A stretch of 64,000 nucleotides of DNA from Lolium rigidum. Lineage: Eukaryota; Streptophyta; Magnoliopsida; Poales; Poaceae. Position numbers and translations under genes: made by a program. Shown one piece after another: positions 34,190 to 45,700 of the stretch. Each line of letters opens with the position of its first letter. Within the stretch, counting starts at the first letter, position 1. Where the stretch lies: positions 37,473,047 to 37,537,046 of the forward strand of contig NC_061510.1 in the NCBI RefSeq assembly GCF_022539505.1, given 5' to 3'. The notes under the pieces were generated by a model, which was given only the letters and a program-made list of their open reading frames with translations, was not told the DNA's origin and did not search any database.

Positions 34190-35591
34190 TGATACGTCCA
34201 AAACGTATCTACTTTCCCGAACACTTTTGCTATTGTTTTGCCTCTAATTTGTGTATTTTGGATGCAACTAACACGGACTAACATTGTTTTCAGCAGAACT
34301 GTTCTGGTGTCTCGTTTTTGTGCAGAAATCCAACTTTCAGGAAAAACCTCGGGATTTTGACGAAAGGGCCTATTTTCCCAGAATAATGACGGAGCCAGAA
34401 GGGCAAATCAAGTGGAGGCCCGAGGGCCCCACACCATAAGGCGGCGTGGCCCAGGGGGGGCCCGCGCGGCCATGTGGTGTGGCCCCCTCGGCTGGCCTCC
34501 GACGCCCCCCTTCGGACTACTTATTCGCCTCGACCTAAAAACGCACGGGAAAAAGTCGAAGTCGCCAGAAACCCTCCAGAACGCCGCCACATCGCGAAAC
34601 TCCGTCGCGGGAGCCAGAAGTCTCCGTTCTGCACTCCGCCGGGACGGGAATTGGAGGAGATCATCACCGCCATCACCGCCAACGCCTCTCCATCAACCAG
34701 CAATGTTTCCCCCATCCATGTGTGAGTAATTCCCCCGCTGTAGGCCGAAGGGGATGGTAGGGATTGGATGAGATTGGTCATGTAATAGCATAAGATTGTT
34801 AGGGCATAGTGCCTAGTGTCCGTAGATGGTACTTTTATGATATTGTTGCAACTTGTTATGCTTAATGCTTGTCACTAGGGCCCGAGTGCCATGATCTCAG
34901 ATCTGAACATGTTATTATTTCATCATGATATTCGTTGTTTATGATCTTACCTGCAAGTTGTATACACATGTCGCCGTCCGGAACCAATGGCCCCGAAGTG
35001 ACGAAATCGGGACAACCGGAGGGAATGGCAGGTGACGTGAGGATCACATGTGTTCACGGAGTGTTAATGCTTTGCTCCGGTACTCTATTAAAAGGAGTAC
35101 CTTAATATCCGAGTAGTTTCCCTTGAGGCCCGGCTGCCACCTGCTGGTAGGACAAAAGATGTTGTGCAAGTTTCTCATTGCGAGAACGTACGACTATAAT
35201 TGGAACACATGCCTATTGATTGATTAGTACTTGGATACCGTTTTATTATTATCTCGCAAATGCCTCGCTATGATTGTTACATGAGTTTCTCTCATCCATG
35301 CAACGCCCGTCATCCGTCCCCGTGCCTACGGTATTTTAATCCTGCTCGTTTACTAAAATCACTACTGCTGTCTTTGTTACTCTGTCGTTGTTATTTTACT
35401 ACTGCTATCGCTATAAAACTGACATTACTCGATAAACTCTTGCGAGCAAGTTTGTTTCCAGTGTGCAGCTGAATTGACAACTCCTCTCGTTAAGGCTTTC
35501 AAGTATTCTTTGTCTCCCTTGTGTCGAATCAATAAATTGGGTAATACTTCCCTCGAAGACCGTTGCGATCCCCTATACTTGAGGGTCATCA
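34190..35591 (+). repeat. 5' LTR of I4 (family B)
   Basis: TGATACGTCCAAAACGTATC to CTTGAGGGTCATCA. It is close to the 3' LTR (42506-43900) apart from small indels and substitutions, and closely related to the I5 LTR (44300-45685, reversed). A GC-rich inverted motif is at about 34427-34485, with the outer arms CCACACCA and TGGTGTGG. Confidence 0.93.
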
Positions 35592-35601
35592 AGACTATTT
35601 T

Positions 35602-35620
35602 CCGGCGCCGTTGCCGGGGA
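35602..35620 (+). promoter_or_regulatory. Primer-binding site of I4
   Basis: CCGGCGCCGTTGCCGGGGA, ten bases beyond the LTR end; aspartate-tRNA type. Confidence 0.75.
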
Positions 35621-35628
35621 GCATAGCT

Positions 35629-38338
35629 TTATTTGGAAGTTCACTTGGATTTATATTGTTCGCTGCAAATTCTCCATCATGGGTAAAACTCGCGATACTA
35701 AGGTCGCCATATTACCATCCACTACAAGAAAAGGTACAACTCGAGTACCTCTCGTCGCTCTTGATTCACCATCTCGTGATTGATAAACTTGTTTCACCGC
35801 CACATGCTTCAAATGTCGGTACTTCGCTTGAATCTGAAAACTCTCATAATACTGATAATATGTCCGCTGTGCATGATGATAGTGGTTCATTGGGAACTTT
35901 TCTAGATGCTAAAATTGCTAGGTCTAGACAAATTGAAAATGCTGAAACTCCCGATGTTACTACACTCGTTAATTCACCCGAACTTGAATACTCTAGTGAT
36001 GATCTTGATGAAGATTATGTGGAACTTGATGATGATTTTATTGAAAAATGCCATGCTACTACTGATGCAAGAAAAATTAAAAAGTTGCTTGCGTAACATA
36101 CTATTAGATATAAACTGTCTCCTGATCCTAAATTTGCCACATCTCCTATAAACATTAGGGATAAATATTATGATTTTTCTCTTGATCTATCTCATATAGC
36201 TATTGTTGAGAAAACACCTTTTTGTGGTACTGAAAAAGAAAGTGCTCGTTGAACACATGACTGAGTTATCTACTTTGAGTAGCTTGTTTTCTGATGATGT
36301 TAAGAAGCGTACTTACTTTGTTGCTAAAATCTTTCCATTCTCATTAAAGGATGACGCTAAAACTTGGTATAATAGTTTGCCACCTAGTTCTATTAAAAGT
36401 CCAAAAGAATTGCTTGCTATTTTCTTTCGGAAATACTTTCCTGCTAGTGCTCAACATGCTGCTTTGCAGAGAGTTTATAATTTTGATTAGGGAGATGAAG
36501 AGAAATTGCCTGAGGCTTGGGCAAGATTTTGCTCTCTTATTAGAACTCTGCCTGACCATGATTTGGAAAAGCATGATTTACTTGATATATTTTATAGTGG
36601 ACTAACCATTGAGTCTAGGGCATACCTGGATAGTTGTGCTTGGTTGTGTTTTCAGAAAAGAACTCCGCACGACGCCGAAGAATTATTGGCTAAAATAGGT
36701 CGGAATTATGATGATTGGACTACGCTCGAACCAACTCCAACGCCAATAGTGAAGAAGAGGGGTTTAATTAAATTGAATGATGAAGATATGAGGGAAGCCA
36801 AGAAGTCTCTCAAGGAGAAAGGTATTAAATCTGAAGATGTGAAGAATCTACCTCCTATAGAAGATATATGTGAGATAATTCCCCCTTCATCCATGATTGA
36901 GGTAAATTCCCTTCAACGCTTTACTAGGGAAGATATTCCGTATTCAAAACCTCCTCGCGCAATGCTTAGATGAGTTTGATAATTATATTGTTAAGCAAGA
37001 AAATTTTAATATGAGAGTAGAGAATCATCTAATGGAAAATTCTCAAGCTATTAGTCAATTGCATGATATTGTGGAGAGAACCTCCAATGATGTTAAGATG
37101 CTTGTTAAACATTTTCATATGGTTCAAACTCAAATTGATCAACTCACTAAAGTGCAAAATGACTTGTTAGGAAATAATTCTAAAGAAAAACATGCTTATA
37201 AAGTAACAACTAGAGGTGGTGTCTCTACCCAGGATCCTCTATATCCTGAAGGACATCCCAAAAGAATTGAACAAGATTCTCAACAAATTGAAACTAGTGC
37301 TCCATCTAAGAAAAAGAAAAAGAAACATAAGAATGTTGTAGAATCCTCTGAACCTGCTAATGATCCTAATAGTATTTCTATTTCTGATGCTGAAACTGAA
37401 AGTGGTAATGAACATGATAAAGATAATGATAAGAATGATACTCCCGATAAAGAAGAGGTTGAAAAAGAACCTGAAAAGCATGCTAAAAATAAAAAGTATA
37501 CTAAAGAAGATTTTATTTTATTGCTGAGAAACATGGTAATGAAAGAGAACCTTGGGTGCAAAAGCAAATGCCTTTTCCTGCTAAGAAACTAAAATCAAAG
37601 GAAGAAGAACACTATAATAAATTCTGTGATTGGATGAAACCTTTATTCTTGCAAATCCCTTTGATCGATGCTATTAAATTGCCTCCTTATTCAAAGTATA
37701 TGAAAGATATTGTTACTAACAAAAGGAAAATCCCCAATGAGGAAATTTCCACTATGCTTGCTAATTACTCTTTCAATGGCAAAGTTCCAAAGAAGTTGGG
37801 CGATCCAGGTATACCTACTATTCCTTGTTCTATTAAGAATAATTATGTTAAAACTGCTCTATGTGACTTGGGCGCCGGTGTTAGTGTTATGTCTTTTTCT
37901 CTTTATAAGAGACTTTACTTAGATAAGTTGATACCTACTGATATATCTTTGCAAATGGCTGATAAATCTACTGCTATTCCTGTTGGTATATGTGAGGATG
38001 TTCCTGTTCAAGTTACTAATAATTGCTTGATATTAACTGATTTTGTTGTGTTGGAAATGCCTGAAGATGATAATATGTCCATTATTCTTGGGAGACCTTT
38101 TCTTAACACCGCAGGGGCTGTTATTGATTGCAATAAAGGAAAGGTTACCTTCAATGTTGATGATAAGGAACACACCGTCTATTTCCCCAAGAGGATTGAA
38201 AAGGCATGCGGAGTTAATACTATCTCTCATGTGAGAACTATCAAAGTGGGAACCATCGATTGTCCGATATATGAGCCTAAAGAAGAATATCAAACTCTTG
38301 TGATTGGATCCATATCAATACAATTCAAGGTAACATGA
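35629..38338 (+). pseudogene. gag-protease of I4 (Athila-like), broken
   Basis: The region is nearly full length but interrupted: a stop at 36094, a frameshift near 36235, a TAG at 36488, and frameshifts near 36965 and 37590. In order: an acidic N-terminal region (SSDDLDEDYVELDDDFIEKC), the gag core (HMTELSTLSSLFSDDVKKR, IFPFSLKDDAKTWYNSLP, FFRKYFPASAQHAALQR, LPEAWARFCSLIRTLPDHD), and a C-terminal linker with PPIEDICEIIPPSSMIEVNS. Then come a Lys-rich patch (KKKKKKHKN at about 37306), an acidic stretch and the aspartic protease: CDLGAGVSVMSFSLYKRL (DLGAG where DTGA/DSGA is usual) and MSIILGRPFLNTAGAVIDC. It ends IQFKVT at 38338. The wide protein match suggests gag was under selection until recently. 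Confidence 0.85.
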
Positions 38339-38600
38339 TTGATTTGAGGTTTATTTCTTCATATGCTATGTAAAATTTATTTGGTGGCAAGACTTGATCA
38401 ACCTTGTTAACAAATACCTTTTATATGCATAGAGGAGGTAAACAACATCTCTTTCTTCCTCCACTTGCTTTAGTTGCTGTAGCATTTTTAATTTGCAAAG
38501 TTTCTTAGTTGATTTGATATTTCAAAAATTTTCCTGACCAGTAATAATAAACTTAATACCCAGAAAATGTCCATTTTTCAAAGTTTTCAAAAATTCGCGA
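38339..38600 (+). other. Spacer after the I4 protease
   Basis: AT-rich, with no ORF. Full Athila elements have reverse transcriptase, RNase H and integrase here; nothing of these remains. Confidence 0.7.
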
Positions 38601-39121
38601 AAATTACACCGTTGGTCCTATTTTTCGCCGAGGCACCTGGGAGCACCAGAGGATGACCTGTGGGGCACCACAGGGTGCCACACCAAAGGCCGGCGCGGCC
38701 AAGGAGGTGGGCGCGCCACCATGTGGTGTGGGCCCCTCCTTGCCCCACTATCCCATCTCTTTCTCCCAGCATCTTCTCTCTCCCAAAAAAACTCGAACCA
38801 ACTTTCTCTCACTCGCGTTTTTGCTCAAGAGCTCAGGATTTTTCGATCTCTTTGCTCAGCCCAGATTTCTGTTTGAAATTTGGCACATTTGCTCTCCGGT
38901 ATGTGACTCCTTCGATTATCCAAATAGAATTTTGTTTGGTTGAGTATATCTTGAATATTTTGCTGCTGTAGGTAACATGTTTAGTGAGCTTGCATGATTG
39001 TTCTAAGTGGTAAAAATTAGTTTTGATGCATGATTAGTACTCTAGCAAGTTCCTATAGTAGTTCCCCTCAATTATATGTCACCAAATCAAGTTTTATATT
39101 GTTTGTTGAAAATTTCAGAAA
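38601..39121 (+). promoter_or_regulatory. LTR-like leader with probable intron before the Athila-type ORF
   Basis: 38601-38770 resembles the mid-part of family B LTRs: 'ggtcctattttt', then a GC-rich inverted motif bounded by CCACACCA (38680) and TGGTGTGG (38723). A CT-rich stretch follows. A plausible intron runs from GTATGTG at 38899 to TTTCAG at 39118, with a T/A-rich interior, three bases before the ATG at 39122. It looks like a 5' leader that lets the ORF be expressed apart from gag. Confidence 0.5.
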
Positions 39122-40153
39122 ATGGAAGGAGGTAGGTACAAACTCAACCAACATGAGTTGGAGGTGCCACAGGTCATGAGAGTTCACCGGGAAGAAGGAG
39201 TATATCCCACTTACTATCCGTGTGCGGATTTCATGAGAAGTGCGGGGATTTTGCAGGACGTCCAAAATTTAATCTCTCGTGCAGGATTGGATGATTTTGT
39301 TGATGGGGAACCATGCCAATATGTGAAGCTGACTATTGATTTTTGTGCAGCAATCAAAGTGCTGCAATGGGGATCATGCGAGAAGATGAAGGGATCGCCG
39401 CAAGAGCTCTTGGACCTCTTCAAGATGATTTGTCATGGAAGGAGTTTCTCAGAGGATGATGGTAAAATCAGTAGTATTCATTTCCCGGCTATTCGTTACT
39501 TCGCCTATTTCATTACCAAGTGCGTTCTAGCAAGAAAGAATGGAGGTAAAATAACTATCCCGGATCTAGCCTTTCTAGGCTGCTGCATTACAAGGTAATA
39601 AGACTTATAACTTGGGAGCTTTGATAGCCAACTGACTTGCCACTAACCGTGAGAAGGGAGGAATTTGTGGGGGTCTCATCGCCTCTCGTTTATTAGCTAT
39701 GCATAATGTGAGACCTCACAGTCTTGATATTCCGCTCCCTATGGAGAAACTTGACATAGCTTCCATGATTAAGCATGAATTTCTTTCTAATTCGTCTAAT
39801 TTAGGGAACTTGTCTTATAGAATAACATTTTACAAGAAATCTTGAACAAGGACTAAGAAAGTTGAAAAATTAGTAGGATTGCCTGCACCTTCTCTGTTTA
39901 ACTTTGATTCCAGGGAGGATTGGTCGGTCACGGAAAGTGCAGTTAATGCATACATCGAGGGAGGAAGCCATCGTGCACGAGACAACACGGATGAGGTCGA
40001 GGAACACCTCGACTCGTCATCCGATGCAGCAAGCTCTTCGCATCCACAAGCTGGCTATGAGGAACCCCCACACTTTTCTTCTGCATCGGTACCTTATTAT
40101 GACTACTCCACATATGATCCACCGGCGTGGAACCCAGGCCCTCGATGGGGTTG
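39122..40153 (+). pseudogene. Athila ORF1-like protein of I4, broken
   Basis: From ATG at 39122 the frame runs 158 residues to a stop at 39596: MEGGRYKLNQHELEVPQVMR, then YPTYYPCADFMRSAGILQDV and HFPAIRYFAYFITKCVLARK. The following sequence continues after a frame slip with NREKGGICGGLIASRLLAMHN and EKLDIASMIKHEFLSN, a stop near 39843, and a last piece at 39879-40153 with a Ser/Asp-rich stretch ending PAWNPGPRWG. From memory this is the Athila ORF1/'ATHILA' family found downstream of pol in Athila elements; its role is unsettled (once called env-like). I see no signal peptide. Confidence 0.65.
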
Positions 40154-42490
40154 AACTCCACTTAGGCCAAAAGCCTAAGCTTGGGGGGAGGTATACCGGC
40201 ATCACTCATTCTTTGCATATTATGATTGCTGGATACTTGTATATACTGGTTTAGTCTCTTTGAGTGGTTTTCTAATGAGAGGAAGATGATATTTGGGGAA
40301 GTGCTGCCTGAAAACAGATTCTGAGCTGTTACCGTAAAAATTCGTGCGCACAGCCAGAACGTTATTTTGAGTTGCACATTTTTGTGCATGTTCCCCAGGT
40401 TGTTATCTAACTTTCATTCGTTGAACACTTTTTGAACTGAGCAACGTAAGATTTTTGTAAAAATCGATTTCTGTACTCATTGTCGAGGTTTTGGCAGATT
40501 TCTGCCATCTCGCTTTTCTCGTGTTTCTTTTAGTTTGCTATTTCTTGTTTCCACTTTGTTTCTTTCCCAAAACACAAAAAGACCAAAAATATTTCTGTTG
40601 TTTCTCTTCACCATTTGTTTATCTTGGTTTCTTGCAATTGTTTCGCTTTATTTGCTATTGCTAGTTTGCTATAAGAAAACCCAAAAAGATTTTGCTTTGT
40701 TTGCTTGTTTCCTTTTGTTCTTGTTCTCAAATTCGAAAACACCAAAAATATTTGCTGTTCTTCTTTGGTTTGTAAAGTTCATCATGAGTTCAATGATCTT
40801 CGGTGGCTGGAGCGTGGTTTTCATTTCATATTATCCAAGCGACACAAGTGAAAAGGCAATAATGACGATCTACGACAATCTGATTGTGGTGAGAGGCTGG
40901 TATGAACTCTATTTGTTTTCATTTTTGTACATATACTCATCCATGTGAGCATGCTTAGTTGGTTCATGTGAGGTATATGTCATTTAAGAAAGTCTAGTAG
41001 TTTATGATCTCTCATGATTAGCTCCAATTGATTAATATGAGTAGCATGTCATGGATGTTTGCTTGCATTGTTTTATTCATAAGTAAGTATGGCATTGTGG
41101 TATCCTCCTCTGAATAATTCATTTATATCGACTTGGCACATGCTCACGCATGCATATGACTGAACAAGAGTCAATTAAGCCTCAATGATTTACATTGCTT
41201 CGTAGTTCTTGTATCACTTTTATGCATCGCTTAATTTATTTTGCCGCAAGCATGATTATGACGAGTCTATCGCTTCTCTTGATTTGTCGCTCCCTAGTCT
41301 TTTTGCTAGCCTTCACTTGTACCGAGCGGGAACGCTGCTCGTGCCTCCAAACACATGAAACCCAAGTTATTCCAAAGTGTCCACCATAAATACCTATGCA
41401 TGGCATTTCAAACCATTCCAAGTAAATTCTCATGCGCTACCTTTAAAATCTTCAAAATGCTTCTTAATTTGTGTTAATGTTTCATAGCTCATGAGGAAGT
41501 ATGTGGTGTTTAGCTTTCAACCTTGTCATTTACTTTTGACGGACTCTCATATGGAATAGTGGCACATCCGCTTATCCAATAATTTTGCAAAAAGAGTCGG
41601 CAATGGGATTCCCCAGTCCCGAATTAATTAACTTAAATAGACACTCCTCCATGGTTTGTGATTGTTGGACGGCACCCGAAGGATTCGGTTAGCCATGGCT
41701 TGTGTAAGAAAAGGTTGGGGGGAGTGTCATCATCATAATAAAACTAAATTAAAAAGGCACTCCTCCATGGTATGTGATTGTTGGCAGGCACCCGAGGATT
41801 CGGTTAGCCATGGTTTGTGTAAGAAAGGTTGGAAGGAGTGCCACATAAACATGCAAATAATTCATGGGAGCCGCTCTTGAAAGTCCGGTTGGCGAGGTAG
41901 TTGTTGAACCCATTACCATTCGTTGACAACAACAAACACCTCTCAAAATAATTTTACTCTCGTTTTACAAATGAAAAGCTCTAGCGCATGTTAATCCTCG
42001 CTTCCTCTGCGAAGGGTCAATCTTTTACTTTTATGTTGTGTCTCCATCCTTTCTTTGAGCACTTTCTTGAGAGCACAACTGTCATTCTTAGTGTAATATG
42101 CTTGTCTCAAAATATGATTGATTGTGGTATAACTTTGATGCTTTTATCTTTGACAATCACTACTTCTAGTCTTTCTATGAACTCCAGAGGTGCCCGGGCA
42201 TTTATGTTTTGCCAATCAAATACAGGCAAGCGAGATACCACTTTATCATACTCTCTTATGAACATTGCAATCCTGCTTATACACATGATTCATGATGCTT
42301 ATTATTGATTGTTGGTACCTCTTCATGATTGACATAGCTGTTAGATGATCTTATTTGCATGTACCTTATTATGAACTGCTTAAGTATTAGCCATATCATG
42401 AGAATATATACATCATATGAACAAATGTGTTCGTGAAAGTTCTTTTATCGCTCGGTTGTTAACTGAATTGCTTGAGGACAAGCAATAAGC
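40154..42490 (+). other. I4 3' noncoding region
   Basis: About 2.3 kb with no supported gene. It contains two imperfect copies of a roughly 110-bp block: 41640-41740 and 41757-41845, each with 'actcctccatggt.tgtgattgttgg', 'cccgaggattcggttagccatgg' and 'gtgtaagaaa'. It is shared, in reverse, with I5 (45701-46857 and 59941-61012). Confidence 0.7.
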
Positions 42491-42505
42491 TAAGCTTGGG
42501 GGAGT
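42491..42505 (+). promoter_or_regulatory. Polypurine tract of I4
   Basis: TAAGCTTGGGGGAGT abuts the TGATACG start of the 3' LTR. Confidence 0.7.
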
Positions 42506-43900
42506 TGATACGTCCAAAACGTATCTACTTTCCCGAACACTTTTGCTATTGTTTTGCCTCTAATTTGTGTATTTTGGATGCAACTAACATGGACTAACAC
42601 TGTTTTCAGCAGAACTGTTCTGGTGTCTCGTTTTTGTGCAGAAATCCAACTTTCAGGAAAAACCTCGGGATTTTGACGAAAGGGCCTATTTTCCCAGAAT
42701 AATGATGGAGCCAGAAGGGCAAATCAAGTGGAGGCCCGAGGGCCCCACACCATAAGGCGGCGCGGCCCAGGGGGGGCCCGCGCGGCCATGTGGTGTGGCC
42801 CCCTCGGCTGGCCTCCAACGCCCCCCTTCGGACTACTTATTCGCCTCGACCTAAAAACGCACGGGAAAAAGTCGAAGTCGCCAGAAACCCTCCAGAACGC
42901 CGCCACATCGCGAAACTCCGTCGCGGGAGCCGAAGTCTCCGTTCGGCACTCCGCCGGGACGGGGAATTGGAGGAGATCATCACCGCCATCACCGCCAACG
43001 CCTCTCCATCAACCAGCAATGTTTCCCCCATCCATGTGTGAGTAATTCCCCCGCTGTAGGCCGAAGGGGATGGTAGGGATTGGATGAGATTGGTCATGTA
43101 ATAGCATAAGATTGTTAGGGCATAGTGCCTAGTGTCACGTAGATGGTACTTTTATGATATTGTTGCAACTTGTTATGCTTAATGCTTGTCACTAGGGCCC
43201 GAGTGCCATGATCTCAGATCTGAACATGTTATTATTTCATCATGATATTCGTTGTTTATGATCTTACTCGCAAGTTGTATACACATGTCGCTGTCCGGAA
43301 CCAATGGCCCCGAAGTGACGAAATCGGGACAACCGGAGGAATGGCGGTGACGTGAGGATCACATGTGTTCACGGAGTGTTAATGCTTTGCTCCGGTACTC
43401 TATTAAAAGGAGTACCTTAATATCCGAGTAGTTTCCCTTGAGGCCCGTGCCACCGGGTTGGTAGGACAAAAGATGTTGTGCAAGTTTCTCATTGCGAGCA
43501 CGTACGACTATAATTGGAACACATGCCTATTGATTGATTAGTACTTGGATACCGTTTTATTATTATCTGCAAATGCCCTGCTATGATTGTTACATGAGTT
43601 TCTCTCATCCATGCAACGCCCGTCATCCGTCCCCGTGCCTACGATATTTTAATCCTCTGTTTACTAAAATCACTACTTGCTGTCTTTGTTACTCTGTCGT
43701 GTTATTTTACTACCGCTACGCTATAAAACTGTTACTACTCGATAAACTCTTGCGAGCAAGTTTGTTTCCAGGTGCAGCTGAATTGACAACTCCGCTGTTA
43801 AGGCTTTCAAGTATTCTTTGTCTCCCCTTGTGTCGAATCAATAAATTGGGTAATACTTCCCTCGAAGACTGTTGCGATCCCCTATACTTGAGGGTCATCA
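42506..43900 (+). repeat. 3' LTR of I4
   Basis: TGATACGTCCAAAACG to GAGGGTCATCA, followed by CCCAT and C0 gag. Confidence 0.93.
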
Positions 43901-44299
43901 CCCATCAGCATTGCTAGCGGTCACCGTGTTGACTTGCCTCGCCTTCTTCTTGCGGTCTGCCCTCTCTGGACAGTCCTTAGAAAAGTGGCCAGTCTCTCCA
44001 CAGGTAAAACAACTCAGATCTGCTTTGTTTACCATCTTCTTCTTCTTGAATGTTGTAGTCTTCATAGGCTTATTGAAGGAGGGATTGTTATTCCCTTTGT
44101 TCTTGATGTAGGGTTTCTTCTGCACCATGTTGGCGCTAGACTGACCCTCTCCTTTCTCAGTAGTATCCTTAGCCCGAGCTTTCTCCTCAACATCAAGAGA
44201 CGCTATCAGATTTTCAACTGATATCTCATGTCTCTTGTGTTTGAGAGTTGTGGCAAAGTTCCTCCATGAAGGGGGCAACTTAGCAATGATGCATCCAGC
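43901..44299 (-). pseudogene. C0 gag: nucleocapsid part with zinc knuckle
   Basis: The minus strand gives KLPPSWRNFATTLKHKRHEI, a linker SLDVEEKARAKDTTEKGEGQ, a basic stretch KTTTFKKKKM, then CFTCGETGHFSKDCP. The last is a full CX2CX4HX4C knuckle that binds RNA in the particle. The frame is intact across this piece. I5 interrupts it at 44299 (CCAGC at 44295-44299 is the target; its partner lies outside the window), so the gag N-terminus is not in view. Confidence 0.9.
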
Positions 44300-45685
44300 T
44301 GATGACCCACAAGTATAGGGGATCGCAACAGTCTTCGAGGGAAGTAAAACGCAATTTATTGATTCGACACATGAGGAGCCAAAGAATATTTGTAAGCCTT
44401 AACAGCGGAGTTGTCAATTCAGCTGCACCTGGAAACAGACTTGCTCGCAAGAGTTTATCAGTAGCAACAATTTTATAGCAGTAGCAGTAGTGAAATATAA
44501 GCAGCAGTGTAATAAAGACAGCAGTAGTGATTATAGTAAACAGCAGGATTAAAATACTGTAGGCATAGGGATGGATGAACGGGCGCTGCATGGATAAGAG
44601 AACTCATGTAATAATCAAGGCAGGGCATTTGCAGATAATAATAAGACAGTATCCAAGTACTAGATAACCATAGGCATGTGTTCCGTATATAGTCATACGT
44701 GCTCGCAATGAGAAACTTGCACAACATCTATTGTCCTACCAGCCGGGCCTCTAGGGAAACTACTGCTAATTAAGGTACTCCTTTTAATAGAGTACCGGAG
44801 CAAAGCATTAACACTCCGTGAACACATGTGATCCTCATATCACCGCCTTCCCCTCCGGTTGTCCCAATTTCTGTCACTTTGGGGCCTCGGGTATCGGACA
44901 GCAATATGTGTATACAACTTGCAGGTAAGATCATAAAACAATGAATATCATCATGAATCAATAACATGTTAAGATCTGAAATCATGGCACTCGGGCCCTA
45001 GTGACAAGCATTAAGCATAACAAGTTGCAATAATATCATAAAAGTACCAACTACGGATACTAGGCACTATGCCCTAACAATCTTATGCTATTACATGAAC
45101 AATCTCATCCAATCCCTACCATCCCCTACAGCCTACAACGGGGATTTACTCACACATGGATGGGGGAAGCATGGATGGTTGATGGAGAGGCGTCGGTGGT
45201 GATGATGGCGATGATCTCCTCCAATTCCCCGTCCCGGCAGGGTACCAGAACGGAGTTTCTGATCCCGAGATTGAGTTTCGCGATGGCGGCGGAGTTTTGG
45301 ATGTCTTCTGGCAAATTGGTCGACCCCCCCGTGCGTTTTTAGGTCAAGGGCTTTAAGTAGTCCAGAGGAGAGCGTCGGGGGCTGGCCGAGGCGGCGCCAC
45401 CATAGGGCGGCGCGACCTAGGGGCCCACCGCGCCGCCTTGTGGTGGGCGCCCCTCGTGGCCCCCCTGTGTCTTGTCTTCTGGCTCCGTAAGTCTTCTGTG
45501 AAAATAGGCCCATTGCAATTATTTCCGGGGATTTTCCTAAGTTGATTTTCTGCACAAAAATAAGACACCAGGGCAATTCTGCTGAAAACAGCGTTAATCC
45601 GTGTTAGTTGTATCCAAAGTACACAAATTAGAGGCAAAACAATAGCAAAAGTGTTCGGGAAAGTGGATACGTTTTGGACGTATCA
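44300..45685 (-). repeat. 3' LTR of I5 (family B)
   Basis: On the plus strand TGATGACCCACAAGTATAGG to TTTGGACGTATCA, 1386 bp, related to the I4 LTRs but visibly diverged. The sense strand is minus, shown by the reversed polypurine tract beside 45686. Confidence 0.9.
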
Positions 45686-45700
45686 ACTCCCCCCAAGCTT
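45686..45700 (-). promoter_or_regulatory. Polypurine tract of I5
   Basis: The minus strand reads AAGCTTGGGGGGAGT just before the LTR. Confidence 0.7.

Larger units (their letters stand above)
34190..43900 (+). mobile_element. I4: Athila-like element with gag-protease and an extra ORF
   Basis: LTRs at 34190-35591 (1402 bp) and 42506-43900 (1395 bp); CCCAT duplicated at 34185-34189 and 43901-43905. It has a canonical aspartate-tRNA primer site, a gag-protease reading region (35629-38338), an intron-bearing leader (about 38600-39121), an Athila-type ORF (39122-40153) and about 2.3 kb noncoding. Reverse transcriptase and integrase are missing between protease and the extra ORF, where Athila elements carry them, so pol was deleted. 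I5 is a relative in the opposite orientation. Confidence 0.9.
13156..44299 (-). mobile_element. C0: Copia element shattered by nested insertions
   Basis: Five separated minus-strand blocks join into one collinear Copia gag-pol when the insertions and one copy of each 5-bp duplication are removed: gag knuckle (43906-44299), protease site (34094-34189), integrase (31236-32494), reverse transcriptase (21887-23075) and RNase H (13166-13728). Reading frame is kept across the junctions I could follow: 13723/21887, 23075/31236 and 34189/43901. A sixth insertion (I5) cuts the gag at 44299, so the rest of gag and the 5' LTR lie right of the window. The sequence order gag-PR-INT-RT-RH is diagnostic of Copia. 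Only a few stop codons are seen. Confidence 0.9.

Noticed and set aside
38653..38971. Plus-strand ORFs in the I4 leader
   Set aside because: They run across the GC-rich inverted motif and into the probable intron; better read as untranslated leader.
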